A DNA stretch of 64,000 nucleotides from Ignelater luminosus (lineage: Eukaryota > Arthropoda > Insecta > Coleoptera > Elateridae), in the NCBI GenBank assembly GCA_011009095.1, contig VTPC01090550.1, positions 309,632-373,631 of the forward strand. Direction: 5' to 3'. The notes beneath the pieces were generated by a model. The model saw only the letters and a list, made by a program, of their open reading frames with translations, searched no databases and was not told where the DNA came from. This document shows positions 37,050 to 48,572 of this stretch, one piece after another (within the stretch, counting starts at the first letter, position 1; each line of letters starts with the position of its first letter). Position numbers and translations under genes: made by a program.

Positions 37050-37930
37050 CTGTAAGGGAAAATCATCAATTAAGAGATGGCGCTGAATCTTGTCAAAATG
37101 GAAGAAAGGAGTGATGATCATCAGCTACAATCAACGTTGCCAGAGCTGGTTATACATCTTCTAATCTGAAGATTTATAGGTTAATTGTTCCTGTTTCAAT
37201 GTGATAAAAATGCTGTGCAAGTTGCAGAAGATTATTTTCAATGACATTCTGATTTTCGAGATAAACAATTATTTCCATGGCTAGATATATTAAATTTGAA
37301 ATTAAAAGAAAAAAATGGTCACAACTTCTTTAGTTTTCAAAATAACTATAACAAGCTTTACATCGCTGCAAGAAAGTTAAACAAATACCGTTTTTATGAG
37401 ACCACAACTAACTATGATTTCCATTTAATCAAACAATTTAATGCGTCATACCTCAGAAATGACAAGTTACTTAGAATATTGAATTTTTCTCTCTCTTTAT
37501 AATTAGAATCTTTACAAAAAACTTGTTCATTCGTTAGTCTTTTGTTCAAAATAAATTTTCATGGCCTACTGTTTTGAACTCACGGGTGTTGGAAACTACA
37601 ATAGGCTGTAACTTGGTAATTAATCTGAATAATACCAACAAATTATATTCTACATTCAAACAGCTTAAAAAACAAGCTTTCCAGTAGTATCTAGGATAGT
37701 TTTTATTTAAAAGAAAATCTTTACCTTGTATCTTGAAAACTGTGGGCTTTGGTAAAAAAATCGACAGACTTTTTCCCTCGGAATTTTGCTGTTTTTAAAA
37801 ACAGTGGAGTTGGAGGCGATTGTTTAAATAGAAAAAAATGAACTTGAAGCTGTAACTCAAAACAAAAAACAAAAGCTATCGAATTTTTTGTCTCCTTTTG
37901 AAAAGTTAAGTGATAACCATTTAATACCCC
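37050..37930 (-). repeat. Dispersed repeat, short copy (inverted relative to 21360-23210)
   Basis: It carries GATGATCATCAGCTACAATC (37112), AATCTGAAGATTTATAGG (37161), ACAATAGGCTGTAACTTGGT (37598) and AAAAAACAAGCTTTCC (37667). Each is the reverse complement of a block in the long copy, in matching order. Confidence 0.55.
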
Positions 37931-40224
37931 GTACTAGTACTAATAAAACATGAATGAATAAAACAAGAAATCCAAGATAGTTATGTAAACACAACTGAAA
38001 TTTAAACATCACGAAAACAAATGCAAATTATCGTATCATCAGTTCATTTGTTATTTAAGTCATGAATATTGCATTAACCATATTTCACCTTGTATTATAC
38101 GACTCTTCCATACAACAGGTGTACCTTACACACACACACATCTTTTTTATTAGTTCGAAAACGACAAGATGTTAACTTTTACAAAACAAAAACGAGGGAT
38201 AGGGTCAGACAAGAAACATAAAGAAAATTCCCACAGGCACTTTCCATTAGGAAAATGTGTAAACTACGTTCGAGAAAACAACTAAATGTTGGAAGAGAAA
38301 CTTTGCAGCTGGGGGGTATACTTGGCTTGTTTCGTTTTTTTAACTAAACAAAAAAAAGTTGACATTGAATTTCTTTTTCTTGGTTTTTCCTTAGAATCTA
38401 TAAAATAGAAACAGTTCATATGTAAAAGTTTGATGAGTATGTTGTCTGCAAAAAGATGTTTTTGTTGCTAGAAAATATAAAGAAAAATTGAAAAACTTTT
38501 AAAATTTCCTTTATGAGATGCAGACTTCAGTTCTAATCTTATTATTGTGGTTCTTCAGAATATGAGATGACATACGCAGAGTTGCAGACTTTAGTTTTGT
38601 TTTAAACTTTTAATACAAAACAATGAACAAAAGTGAAATTATCCAATCTCTGAAAATTCCGCAGATCATGAAGTGTTAATTAAAAATCCTCATCTGTTAA
38701 TTTGTTAATAACTTGCGACATTTCATACGAACGGTATTGAAATTACAAATTACACAATTAAACTTGGGGCACAGAGGATGTTCGAAAACAAGAACATCCT
38801 TTGTTGATACCGTAACGGCCTTAACCTATGTTGACGTAAGGTAATAGATAATGGAAGCGCGATGATTGTGTGTGCGATGTCGTGCAGTGGGCGGCTAGGA
38901 GGTGACTCGAGGGGGATTCCTACGTGGGTCAACGGTCATGCTGCCCCTAGCATCCCACTGCAAAGCCAGTGGCGTGCCTAAAAGTCATGATAGAATTACT
39001 ATCAGGCATAAAATTAACTATTCAATTAATATTCTAGTACAGAATAGAAACTATAAATAGATAAACACGTCTCGAGTTTATTAGCTTAGCTGATCCACTT
39101 TAATTATATCCGAGGAAATTACATGAGAAATCTTTAATGATAAAAGGAGCAACTTTACTAAAATTTATCTTAGTAGAAATACGGTAGCGCGAGAGCTGCT
39201 TGTAACGAACATGGAAATCTTGATTGTTACATTCAAGCGACGTTCTGATTCCGTTATTGTCGTTTTGTTAGATAGAAATCCCAAACTGAATCTTGTGAAG
39301 ACCGCATGTTAGTTTCCTTCTTCTGGAACTTTTGGTGTTTGAGATTGTTTAGGATTCTCCAAACGTAACTGAGGAAACTTTCTATGCCAGTTATTCTAGG
39401 GAACAATCGAATACGGAAACTTTTAACTTTTGGAGTTGTTAAATTCGAGCGAATAGTTCACTTAACCAGATTACTATTAATTGTTTCGTTATAACAAAAC
39501 AAATCTCTTCATTAAAAGCTGAACAGTATTATCGAACAAAATACACGTTAAGGTGAAATCCCACAATGCTAAAGATGAATTAAGATGTGATTATTGGTCA
39601 TTAATCATGAATTAACTTATAGGTAACGTAAATTATATACCTCTTTTTACTGTTAAGCTTCGAGTCAAGTTGCTATTTATAAACTCGTAAATTCACGCAG
39701 TCTGTCACGAAAATTTTATTATTTTATAATTTTCTTTGATGTTAAGTTTATCACAGGTTGGACTGTTTTAAAAGAGAACGCTATATTAAAGTAAATACCA
39801 CATATTTTCGTATTAAGAAGAAATTAAGCATCAGTGCAGGAAACGAATACAAATACTATTTTGTCTTTAAAAACGTTTGACTGCTTGGCCATAATCGTTT
39901 TCGATTCAACTTCTTCGAGACCAGAATACAGAAATACAAAGAAATAAAAAAACGAATCTTGCTAGAACTAATTAGATGAGCATCAGGGCAGGCTTCAGAA
40001 CAAATTTTTGCTTCCTCCCTTCTTTTACAATTCATAATCGTTCTTAGCTCTTTGAAGAACATTAATGGAGGGCGAAGCTCGATCCTTTCGGTCACCGAAG
40101 GTGACGCGTTTTTATCTTTAGGTTTCCTAAAATGGTTAATGGAGCGCGTTGCTTCATTCGGTTTGAATAAAAGTGACTCGATCGGTGGTCGTCGCAGACG
40201 GCAACACCTGTTTCTACTACTGCA
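37931..40224. other. Intronic DNA, no gene recognised
   Basis: A CA-repeat lies at about 38130-38142. A perfect 8-bp-stem hairpin (GGATGTTC/GAACATCC) is at 38776-38799. The word CAGTGGCGTGCC at 38971 resembles the terminus of the hAT relic at 2017, but I found no partner end. The section 38750-38960 is GC-richer than its surroundings. Confidence 0.4.
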
Positions 40225-40905
40225 GGGGCCGAAACTTCTAGGCCCGGCCCAAATGGTAATACACCTGACACAACCCAAAACAAACCGGCAAGTCCAAACA
40301 GACCGATAGGCCCGAACGGCCCTACAAGCCCGAACAGTCTGACAGTCCCGAACGACCAGACAACCTCGAACGATTCGATCGATTTTTCAAGTGGGGCCCG
40401 GCATGACCTATACCTGAGCTTAGTGCCGGGCCGCGAAAAACTCGACTAAAAAACCCGTATCATCTCCGATGCAGCACGAATATTCTCCTCTTCGGTTCAG
40501 CAAATCTCCAATCGGTGCAGTATGAAAACTCTCCGCTTTAGTTTACTATAAAAATAATTTTTGACCGGATCAGCACGAAAATAACGCCTGTCCGAGTCAT
40601 TACGACAATTAACGCGTGCGATTCAGTACGAAAATAGCCTCTCCGAATTAGTGTCAAGTAGATGTGTGTTCGGTGTTCAGTACAAAGATAACAGCCTGAA
40701 AAACCTGATCAGCCCTAAGGTTGACAGATCTGATAAGTCCGAGAGGCCCAAACGACCCGACAGGTTCCAACGGCTCGACAGGTTCCAACGGCTCGACAGG
40801 TTCGAACGGCCCGACTGACCAGATGTAGACCCAAAAACCCAATAAATTTTTTAAATGATGTCCGGTCGAGCCGAATTCGAGCTTTGGAGACTCGACTGTA
40901 TATCA
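40225..40905 (-). repeat. Composite GC-rich module: array D, about 30-bp repeats, array E
   Basis: Read on the minus strand, array E (40880-40690) is followed by about six degenerate units like TCAGTACGAAAATAGCCTCT (positions 40470, 40520, 40568, 40600, 40623 and 40673), and then array D (40460-40225). D begins with ACGGGTTTTTTAGTCGAG, shared with array B, and ends with TTTCGGCCCC preceded by GGGCCGGGCCTAGAA, shared with array C. Array E contains a fresh 18-bp tandem triplication (CAGGTTCCAACGGCTCGA, 40761-40814). It lies immediately beside the mariner at 40933. Confidence 0.78.
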
Positions 40906-40932
40906 GATTTAATCAACATTAAAGAACACATA

Positions 40933-41785
40933 CGAGGTCTGTCCTGAGAGTATCCAACCTTGTGCTGTATTAAGAGAAATAGTTAATTCTGGTCAATGGC
41001 GATAATATCCCCTTCAAAGTATTTCCCTTTGGAAGCCACAACTTTCTTCCAGCGATTCTTCCACTTTCGAAAACAATTCGTGTATTCAGCTTTCGGAATA
41101 GCTAGCAACTGCTTGTATTTCCTCCACGCCGTCGAATCTTCTCCCTTTAAGGGTATTTTTCAATTTGGAAAACAATCAGAAGTGGCAGGGAGTCAAGTCG
41201 GAACTGTATGGGAGCTGACAAACCTGTACAATGCCGGGATTCACAAGAAATTGCTGATTAAAGTGCGAGGAATGGGCAGGTGAGTTGTCATGATGAAGCA
41301 CCCAGTCAGCACTTTTCCACAAATCTGGCAGTTTCCTTCTCACTGCATCACGTAATCGTTTCAAAACTCCTTAGTACAGTCAAAATACGAGTTTGATTAA
41401 TTAAACTCGTACTTGTTCCACCTTTTCAGGAGTTTTCGCCGTTGTGGGTCTGCCAGAACGAGGGTTGCTTTCAACTGATGTACTGTCATCTTTAAAGCGT
41501 CTAAATCACTCTTTAATCTGCGCGTCACCCATAGATTCATCACCGTACACTTTGCGAATCATATGAACGGTTTCTGAACACGAATGGCCTGCATATTCCT
41601 TGTTCGACGCGTCAGTCGTCGTGAAATGTGACGCGCACGAGGTTCGAAATTTACTCAACAGGTGCCATTTAGCACGAGCACTCATAAAAGCCCCCCCCCC
41701 TACATAGTGAATACCCGTCTTCAACAATAGCACACGTAGGTACACGGTTACAACACAAAGTCGGATACTTTCCGGACAGATCTCG
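40933..41785 (-). mobile_element. Internally deleted mariner element with TIRs and TA duplication
   Basis: The ends are inverted copies of about 38 bp: CGAGGTCTGTCCTGAGAGTA on the left and CGAGATCTGTCCGGAAAGTA on the right when inverted. TA lies at 40931-40932 and 41786-41787. The 853-bp length is short of the roughly 1.3 kb usual for mariners. The minus-strand gene inside lacks its middle. Confidence 0.88.
41000..41745 (-). pseudogene. Mariner (DD34D-type) transposase pseudogene
   Basis: The N-terminal part (41745-41506) contains ETVHMIRKVYGDESMGDAQI, the first helix-turn-helix region. After a stop it continues FRRFKDDSTSVESNPRSGRP (41500-41440). A deletion near 41380-41400 removes the first catalytic Asp region. 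The C-terminal part (41364-41176) has LKRLRDAVRRKLPDLW, WVLHHDNSPAHS and YSSDLTPCHF, where mariners normally have PDLAPCDF. The two later catalytic-region Asp residues are thus visible, but the first is lost. The frame is broken at several points. Confidence 0.85.
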
Positions 41786-42039
41786 TAAAGAGCTTTCTAT
41801 ACTATGTCAACATGAAATTCGGAAAATTTTTATCGCATGGTTACTACCCAGTCTTAGTTACCTTTTAGAAAACATTGGCAATTTTGCTTTACGTTTAATG
41901 TACTAATGTCACAACATTCGTTGTTACGTCATTACCAGTAGGGTGTTTTATGCAAAACATTGGAAGCATGGATAAAGCGTACACTGTGAATAATTTTAAA
42001 AAGGTGCGAGTTCCACGAAAGTACCGACATTATCAAAAG

Positions 42040-42560
42040 TGTTTAAAATGGAAAAACGCCGAATCGAATGGAAAAAATGCCCGAGAGAAAGAGAAAACAG
42101 CTCGTCCAATGTGCAGTTAGATGGAATAATCATATCAAAAGTTAGGAAGAAACTTCAAGATAAGAGGAAGTTGTCATAAAAAAGAAAAGTACAGTAAAAC
42201 GCAACTAAGGGCATCTGGAGCTATCAAATCAAACATTTGTGGTGATAGACGAAGAGTCTTACTTCACAATAGACGGAACTGATATTGCCGGAGATAATAG
42301 TTCTTATATAAATAAGGTATTGAAGTCGATTCTGAAGTAATTTATAAAAGACACGCCAAGTTTACCAAGAAGGTTTTGGTTTGGCTAGTGATAAACGGCA
42401 AAGGATGATCTGCTCTCTTTATTATCGCTTCAGGACTCAGTGTTGATCAAAAAGTATATTCAGAAGAATGTGTCCGTAAAAGACTTGTACTGTTTATGCG
42501 AAAACATCACAATGGTGGAAATTATATCTCTTGTCAGACATGGAGACGGCAAACGAAAGA
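42040..42560 (+). pseudogene. Tc1/mariner-type transposase fragment
   Basis: From 42238 the sequence reads VVIDEESYFTIDGTDIAG, then EVIYKRHAKFTKKVLVWLVI, a stop, then SALFIIASGLSVDQKVYSEE and RLVLFMRKHHNGGNY to about 42525. This pattern (DDE start, K-L-L-VW, then a Y-I-ECL-like stretch) is that of a DDE_3-type transposase common in arthropod genomes. Terminal repeats were not found. It is truncated and broken. Confidence 0.6.
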
Positions 42561-43839
42561 TACGACGCGTTCAGATTTGTATTAGCCTTCTCTAGGCGGC
42601 TGACTATATAAGTAACGCGTTCTCATCAAAAACATTCATTGATGTCCTAATAAAACAAGAATGATTGCAATGACTGCCAATACATTGTGATGGTGATGAT
42701 CTATGCGAGCGTTCCTGTACCGGAGACGAATATTTCTCCAGTTAGTGGTGACCTTTTCAACCTCAATTTCGAAAAAAGTTAACTTCATTTTTCAAAGATA
42801 AGATATCATCTGAGATTGATTTGTACTAGTATTGTATGTTTCAAAAAACTTGGAGCTAGTAAAGGGTAACAACAGGTAGGTCCAAATTATCTCAATTCTA
42901 TAGTAACCAACGCGACTCCGAGCGTCTGATCGCCTGAGAACGCATATGATTAGTGTTTTCTCTTTCTTGACTTTGACTAAACACTTTCAGGTATGTAGAT
43001 TCAAATTCAGTAAAGGAAATTTCTATTTTGGTGAGAGTTAGATTATAACCCTGTTCATGTTTTCCGAAATTAAAATTACATTTTCTGAAAATAAAGTTAC
43101 TTTTCCTGAAGATAAGGTTAAAAAGGCTTGTCTCATCGACGCGTTACGAAGGAACACCCGGTCCAGATTGGAGTGGATTTACAGACGCCGCAACTGTATT
43201 CGGCCATCAGCAAGGATTACAAGACCATTCATCAATCTTATAGGCTTAAATATTACTACCATTTACACTTTTCTCCTGTTTGCAGTTAAACACTGATAAA
43301 GCAAACATCAGTCATCCTGTGTGACGATATCGTTTTACGCGAAAGCACTTAATATGATTCTAGTAGCTGGAAAAGGCAGTTCACTATTATGTGTTGTGTT
43401 GTCTTGCGCCTAAAAGGTGTCCATCTGCTCATATTCTTTAAGGGCGCGGTGGAATCCGTTACGCTAGAAGCGGTTATACGAAAGATATGGGCGGTGGTTC
43501 ATACGATAGGCCATGGCAATGTCTGATCTGACTCGACTATAAGTTAGATTTTAGATGAAAAGTTGGAGGAGGTGGCTGCGTTTAGCCAATTCTGACTGAG
43601 CAAAAAAGGTATTTCGATTAACATCCGGCTGATACGCCCACGCGCGTTAAATTGGTTGAAAAACTTGAAAATCTAAAATACTTCAAGTGGAACAGGAATG
43701 ACTAGACAAATCGCCGCGAGCTAGACAAAGAGGGGGCCATCATTTTTTCGTAATCCTGAGTATTTTTAAAGCCGTAATTTTGCTCGCGTGTCGAAGTCGT
43801 CTTTTGCGGAACACCGTTTTGGGGTATCTTAAACTTACG
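42561..43839. other. Intronic DNA, moderately GC-rich, unrecognised
   Basis: The sections 43120-43220 and 43420-43720 have mixed composition suggestive of inserted DNA. I see no nameable protein or terminal repeats. Confidence 0.35.
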
Positions 43840-44130
43840 CGTGCGCAGGAAACATCTTCTTCTTTCTTTTCCGAGAGGGTCGAGTCGCATCTTTGAAACG
43901 TCGACGTCGTGTGCAAGAAAGGGGCGAGCGTCGCAACATGTAGGCGGCATCTTTTCCCGTTCGCCGCGCGAGGTGTCGCGGGTTCGCGAGGCAGACGTCG
44001 TGATTCTCTGTGTAACATACGAGCCGTACGCCGTTTTGTTTTCGGCTCCGACGCACGCGATTGTTGCTAGCGCCAGGGCGTCTGTTTCAAGACTTTTATT
44101 TGTTTCTCTTTGTTTTAAAAGAAAGAAAGA
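43840..44130. other. CpG-rich patch beside the 120-bp repeats
   Basis: It is rich in CG dinucleotides (TTCGCCGCGCGAGGTGTCGC and neighbours) in a generally AT-rich intron. It precedes the tandem 120-bp repeats and may be the 5' or promoter part of a mobile element; that is a guess from position and composition. Confidence 0.4.
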
Positions 44131-44204
44131 GAGAATAAAAGAGAAACAGAACGAGTTCTCGAATCCACTTCGAATTTTTTCGTTTCCTAATGGCGATTGA
44201 AAAG

Positions 44205-44600
44205 AGGCCCGTTCAGATTACTCTGTGGCCTCCGATGATCTTTGGTTTTTTGGGAAATATTTTGTGTCTCGGGACTTTGGTCGTTAGGTGTGGTGGGGAA
44301 AAGGCTCTCAGAAGATCTGGGCAAGATCAATCGTCTTTTGTTTTTCTGGCAGACATTCCGTATATCAGGAACGGCCGATCCTACAGAGATGGAACTTTGA
44401 TCGTTAGGTGTGGTGGAGGAATGGTTTCCAAACGATGCAGACGCCACCGATCGTCTTTTGTTTTTTCGACAGATATCTTGCATTTCAGAAATGGACGGTC
44501 CTGATGAGATGGGACTTGGATCGTTAGGTGTGGTGGAGGAATGGCTGCCAAGCGATGCGGGCGCCGGCAATCGTCTTTTGCTTTGGAAAGCATCTGGACA
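44205..44600. repeat. Tandem array of 120-bp units (three units plus a partial)
   Basis: The word TCGTTAGGTGTGGTGG recurs at 44281, 44401 and 44521, exactly 120 bp apart; each unit also has ATCGTCTTTTG about 51 bp later. A partial unit precedes them (44208-44272). A related word (TTGTTAAGTGTGGTGGGG) is at 44918. Because 120 is a multiple of three, frames stay open. The plus strand (44190-44504) and minus strand (44187-44570) each give a 40-residue repeat; the minus one has STTPNDxSxIS and ICRKNKRR-like cores. Without codon-level evidence I do not call either a gene. Confidence 0.8.
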
Positions 44601-44999
44601 GCATCGTTCGACGACGCAGTATGAGCTGGGGCCGCCGAAGGCGGCTCAATCGAAGTTGCGGCCCATTCGAGGGCGCAGTCCGAGCCAGAATATAATTTAG
44701 ATACATCTCAGAAGCGGCTGATTTTATAGACATGGGACTTTGGCAGATGGGATTGTAAAAGGTAGGTGCGGAACCGACTGCGTTAGATACATCCTAGCAA
44801 TCAAATTTGTTTAGAATCAATCAGGCCGTGTGACATCACACTAAAAAGGCTTGCAGAAGATATGTCTGTATCTCAGTATCTCCGGAACAGCTAATCGATT
44901 CGAGATGGGACTTCGATTGTTAAGTGTGGTGGGGCAACGAGCGGAGCCGCGAAGCGGCTGAGTGAGGGCCTAGAAGTGGCAGCGCCCGCCTCTAGTCTG

Positions 45000-45230
45000 C
45001 TGGTTATTTAGTGTCTACGAGTGTTCAGTGTAGATTCCCGGCGTTTTCTCAAGAACTTCCAGCGTTCTTCCCAAAATATTCACACATATCTACCACTCCG
45101 TAAATTTAATTTGTAACTACAATTTTGGAAATTCTAATCGTACTTTCTGTACAAACAGCTTATCGCAAGATTTTTCTATGTTTCGAAGTGCATAACGTAA
45201 TCCGTAGCGTTAAACTAAGGAAAAACAAGA
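45000..45230 (+). repeat. Satellite-like monomer (about 227-bp family)
   Basis: It has GGTTATTTAGTGTCTACGAG, GTAGATTCCCGGCGTTTTCT and TTTCGAAGTGCATAACGTAA in family order. Confidence 0.6.
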
Positions 45231-45744
45231 AATTGAGACTAAACTAAATTCCTAATAACGCCAGAATTGTTGGACATCCGAGTTTAATATTGAAGATTAA
45301 TTAATTGATAGGCATTGCAGATTTAAATCATGAATTAATCTTGATTTGTGAAAATGAGTCAGCTGGAACGTTGTAAACTTTTATCTTTATGTATGTTATG
45401 TAAATGACCATCCGGATTTGTCCCTTTACAACTGTGCAAATATTCTAAGTGGTTGCGAAATAAGCAAGAAGCTAGAATAGATGGGAACGAAGAAAAGAAA
45501 AAGGGTCCAGACAAGAAAGCTGAAGGATGTTTCGATTACCGTAAACGCTCCATTGAAGATCGCCTCGTTCTTGTATTAAACAATTTTATCCAAAAGGAAG
45601 GTGCATTCATCGAAAACGAAAAGTTTATAAAAATGGGTTGGGAAACAAGCCATTTGTCGCAACTCAAAACAGAATAAGGCTCAAGATGAAGGAGTTCGAA
45701 TCGAGTTTTCGGTACTGAAGGAATAGTATCAGTTTTTAATATTC

Positions 45745-46150
45745 ACTCCTTAATAATCTGTTGGGATATTATTTAGTGTTTACAGTAAATTTTCGGCGTT
45801 TTTCTTTGAATTCTCAACGTGTTCCAGAATTTCCAAACATTAATAATATCATGAAAACCCTAAGTACCTAAATTCGTCTTGCAACTTAACAATCTTGTAA
45901 ATTCTAGGCTAATTCTTATACAATTAGCGTAGTGCCCATGTATTATCTAAATACTCTTCTATATGCTAACTCAGAACTAATAATCCGTTGATTATTTAGT
46001 GTCAACGAGAAATTCGAGTAGATTTCCAGCATTTTTTTTCATAATTTTCAGACATTTATTAACATTATAAAAACCCATCCCCAAATTCGATTTGCAGCAT
46101 TACAAATTTGTGAATTCTGTAGGATTAACAAAGTGTTATCTAATAAAATA
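45745..46150 (+). repeat. Two tandem satellite-like monomers, about 227 bp each
   Basis: TAATAATCTGTTG at 45751 and TAATAATCCGTTG at 45978 head two successive copies with ATTATTTAGTGT, TTTTC(G/A)GCGTTTTT-like words and TTAATAATATCATGAAAACC / TTAACATTATAAAAACCC. This direct succession is the evidence for the monomer length. Confidence 0.7.
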
Positions 46151-47837
46151 TACTCATTATAACAGAACTATGCACCACTGTGGGTTCTAACCCAGCATTA
46201 AATTAAAGACAGTTTTGATCTTAATTTCTAATTTATTAAACGCAGGGAAAATGCCCATCCAACTAACTTTGAAAAGCTATTTGCATAATTACGTTTAAAA
46301 ATGCTCAATTTTAATAGGGAAACGAGAAAGAGAAAAATTTCAATTTTATCCATTTACTCTTTAATGGATTCAGACGTAAAGTTATTTAGTTTAAATTCTG
46401 TTAAAGTGCACAACTTATGTATGCAAAGTGCGCCTATGAATGTGGAAATGCAAATTCTTTCAACCGATTCCCGCGAACATTGACTTAACTAAACACTCAA
46501 AACACGACACGAGGCAAAGTACTAGGTAAAGTACTTCACTCTATTGTCGAACACATAGCGTGCATGCTATTTTCGTTTTTAACGCCTTCAGGATTAATTT
46601 CAGAAGATTAAAGATGGCGCTTTACAGGGAAAAAACAAGTAGACGAATACAAGCAAGTATATATTTAAAAAAAAAGTGCATTTGTTCGGTTAAGAATTTT
46701 AGATTAGCCTCTCATTATCAAGAACTTAAACAGCAATTATAATTGATTGTTTACTTTTAGTAAACAACAATAGTAAGTAAATATTATCTAAATATGCTCG
46801 CATTCGCAGTGAAAGTTGAACAGGAATAATTAATTGAAAGAAAGGGAATTGAATGTATAACTACGATACATTTTGTGTGGTATGTGTTACTTAATTAATG
46901 GAAATGTGGATCGGCTTCCTTGTTTTAAGTACCCAGCAAGTATGCATTTTTATCAGGTTTTAAAAACGTTTCAATTTAAATTTCTAAAATGTAATTTACA
47001 CAAATATAATAAATCCTTGACATTATATAAGATTTTGTAGCACGCGCCCGTACAATTTTAAATGGGCCGAACAGCAAAATTGCTTTATTAAAATAACAAC
47101 AATTTAAACAATACCAACATAATTCACGCCATAGCTAGAGGATAAAATGATTTTGATTTTTTCTCTGTTCTATCTCTTTCTCAAGTATGCATAAAATAAT
47201 AAATCATTTGGAAATGAAATAAATTTAACTGTCAAAACAAATTGCTGAACAAAGGAATAAATAGCTAAAGGCGTACGTTTGCTGCCGTAGCTGTTAATTA
47301 TTCTTAAACGTGCAAAACTGTTAATTGTATTTCAATTTATTTCGAGGACGAATTCAAGTCTAGATGAGGTGTATATCGACCGATCTTGTCGATAATCTTA
47401 AAAGTCTCGGTGGCTGTAGTATTTAAATAAATGGAAGGAGATTTAAAGTAAAATCGGATCAAACAACCCTTCTATTTTGGGCTTCATTAAATCAGAGGAA
47501 GCCAGTAGTTTAATTGAATGAATTTTCTTTGAATTTCTACATTATGTAATACAAATACTTTGAAGTTTTTTTCTCTGAGCACAGCTAACCAACAAAATCA
47601 AGTCTTGACAACGTAAATAGGATAAAATGCTAACCATCAGGCTGTTGGGAGAATTTTAAAGGACAATCACTTACATCCATTTCACACTGCTTTTTGTAAA
47701 TGGGTTTTTCAAATAAAGAAAGAAAACCCTAGAAGCACTAGTCAACAATTCTTTTTGCGGACAAAGCCAATTTCTTTAAAAATACTATCGATAATAAATT
47801 TTCATTTACAATCCAATCAATCTTGAATGCAAATCAG
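46151..47837. other. AT-rich intronic DNA, nothing recognised
   Basis: Short open frames here have no recognisable similarity. Confidence 0.5.
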
Positions 47838-48572
47838 CATTCCTTATTACTTTTTTTTCCCTAATATGTATCGTTTACGAGATACGGGGCGTCAAAGTTT
47901 GATTTAAAATGTCTCGTTTTCTCGATACTTCAAGATATCGGAATGGAATCTTCTACATACTTATTACTCTAAGGTGTCTACTATCTTATGCAGCTTTTTG
48001 TTTGATATCCCTAACAGAGGCACATTGGAGGGAGGGCCTAATTAGAAAATCTTTTTATTTCTGGAATCAACAATCGATTTCGCTAAAAAAATTCCTCTTG
48101 CATCTCTCCCGAGAATGCATCATTTTCGAGTAAAATTGAATGTTTTGAAATCTCTCAAATCCGGCAGTCTATTCTAAGGTCATACGTCATCACAGAAACG
48201 CAATTCTATTATTCGCATTGCATTTGTTGACAAAAATTAAGTCTTTTTTGTCAAACTCCTTAAAGTGCACCATTTTCGAGATACAGAGGGTCTAATTTAA
48301 TTTAGAATTTTTCGTTTTTAATGAAACACCCTGTATCTCGTAAACGGTGCACGCCTTCCCAATGTTCCGCCTCTCTTAGAGATATCAAACAAAAAGCTAT
48401 CCAAAATAGTAGACATCTTAGAGTAACAAGCAAGTAGAAGATTTCATTTCGATATCATACCTCGTTCATGAAACATAGAAAAAACAAGATATTTAAAATA
48501 AAACTTTGATACTGTGCATCTCGTAAACGATGCATTTTAGGGAAAAAAGTTATTAAATAAAGTAGGCTTAAT
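47838..48572. mobile_element. Foldback element with repeated end-like motifs
   Basis: Arms at about 47838-48040 and 48345-48572 are inverted copies: GTTTACGAGATACGGGGCGT with its partner at 48520, AAGGTGTCTACTATCTTATG with its partner near 48404, and CAGCTTTTTGTTTGATATCC with its partner near 48382. A motif like CTGTATCTCGTAAACGGTGC occurs about five times in alternating orientation (47866, 48107, 48265, 48333, 48513). A second small palindrome sits in the loop (48263-48352). Confidence 0.7.

Noticed and set aside
38971..38982. CAGTGGCGTGCC as the end of a second hAT element
   Set aside because: It resembles the terminus at 2017, but I found no inverted partner or 8-bp duplication within several kilobases.
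39856..40278. Minus-strand open frame of 140 codons
   Set aside because: It partly overlaps GC array D, and the rest has no recognisable protein features, so it is treated as a chance frame.
44187..44570. Minus-strand 127-codon frame as a real repetitive protein gene
   Set aside because: The opposite strand is equally open over the same 120-bp repeats and there is no domain or splice evidence. It is kept as a repeat with the coding question raised in the findings.
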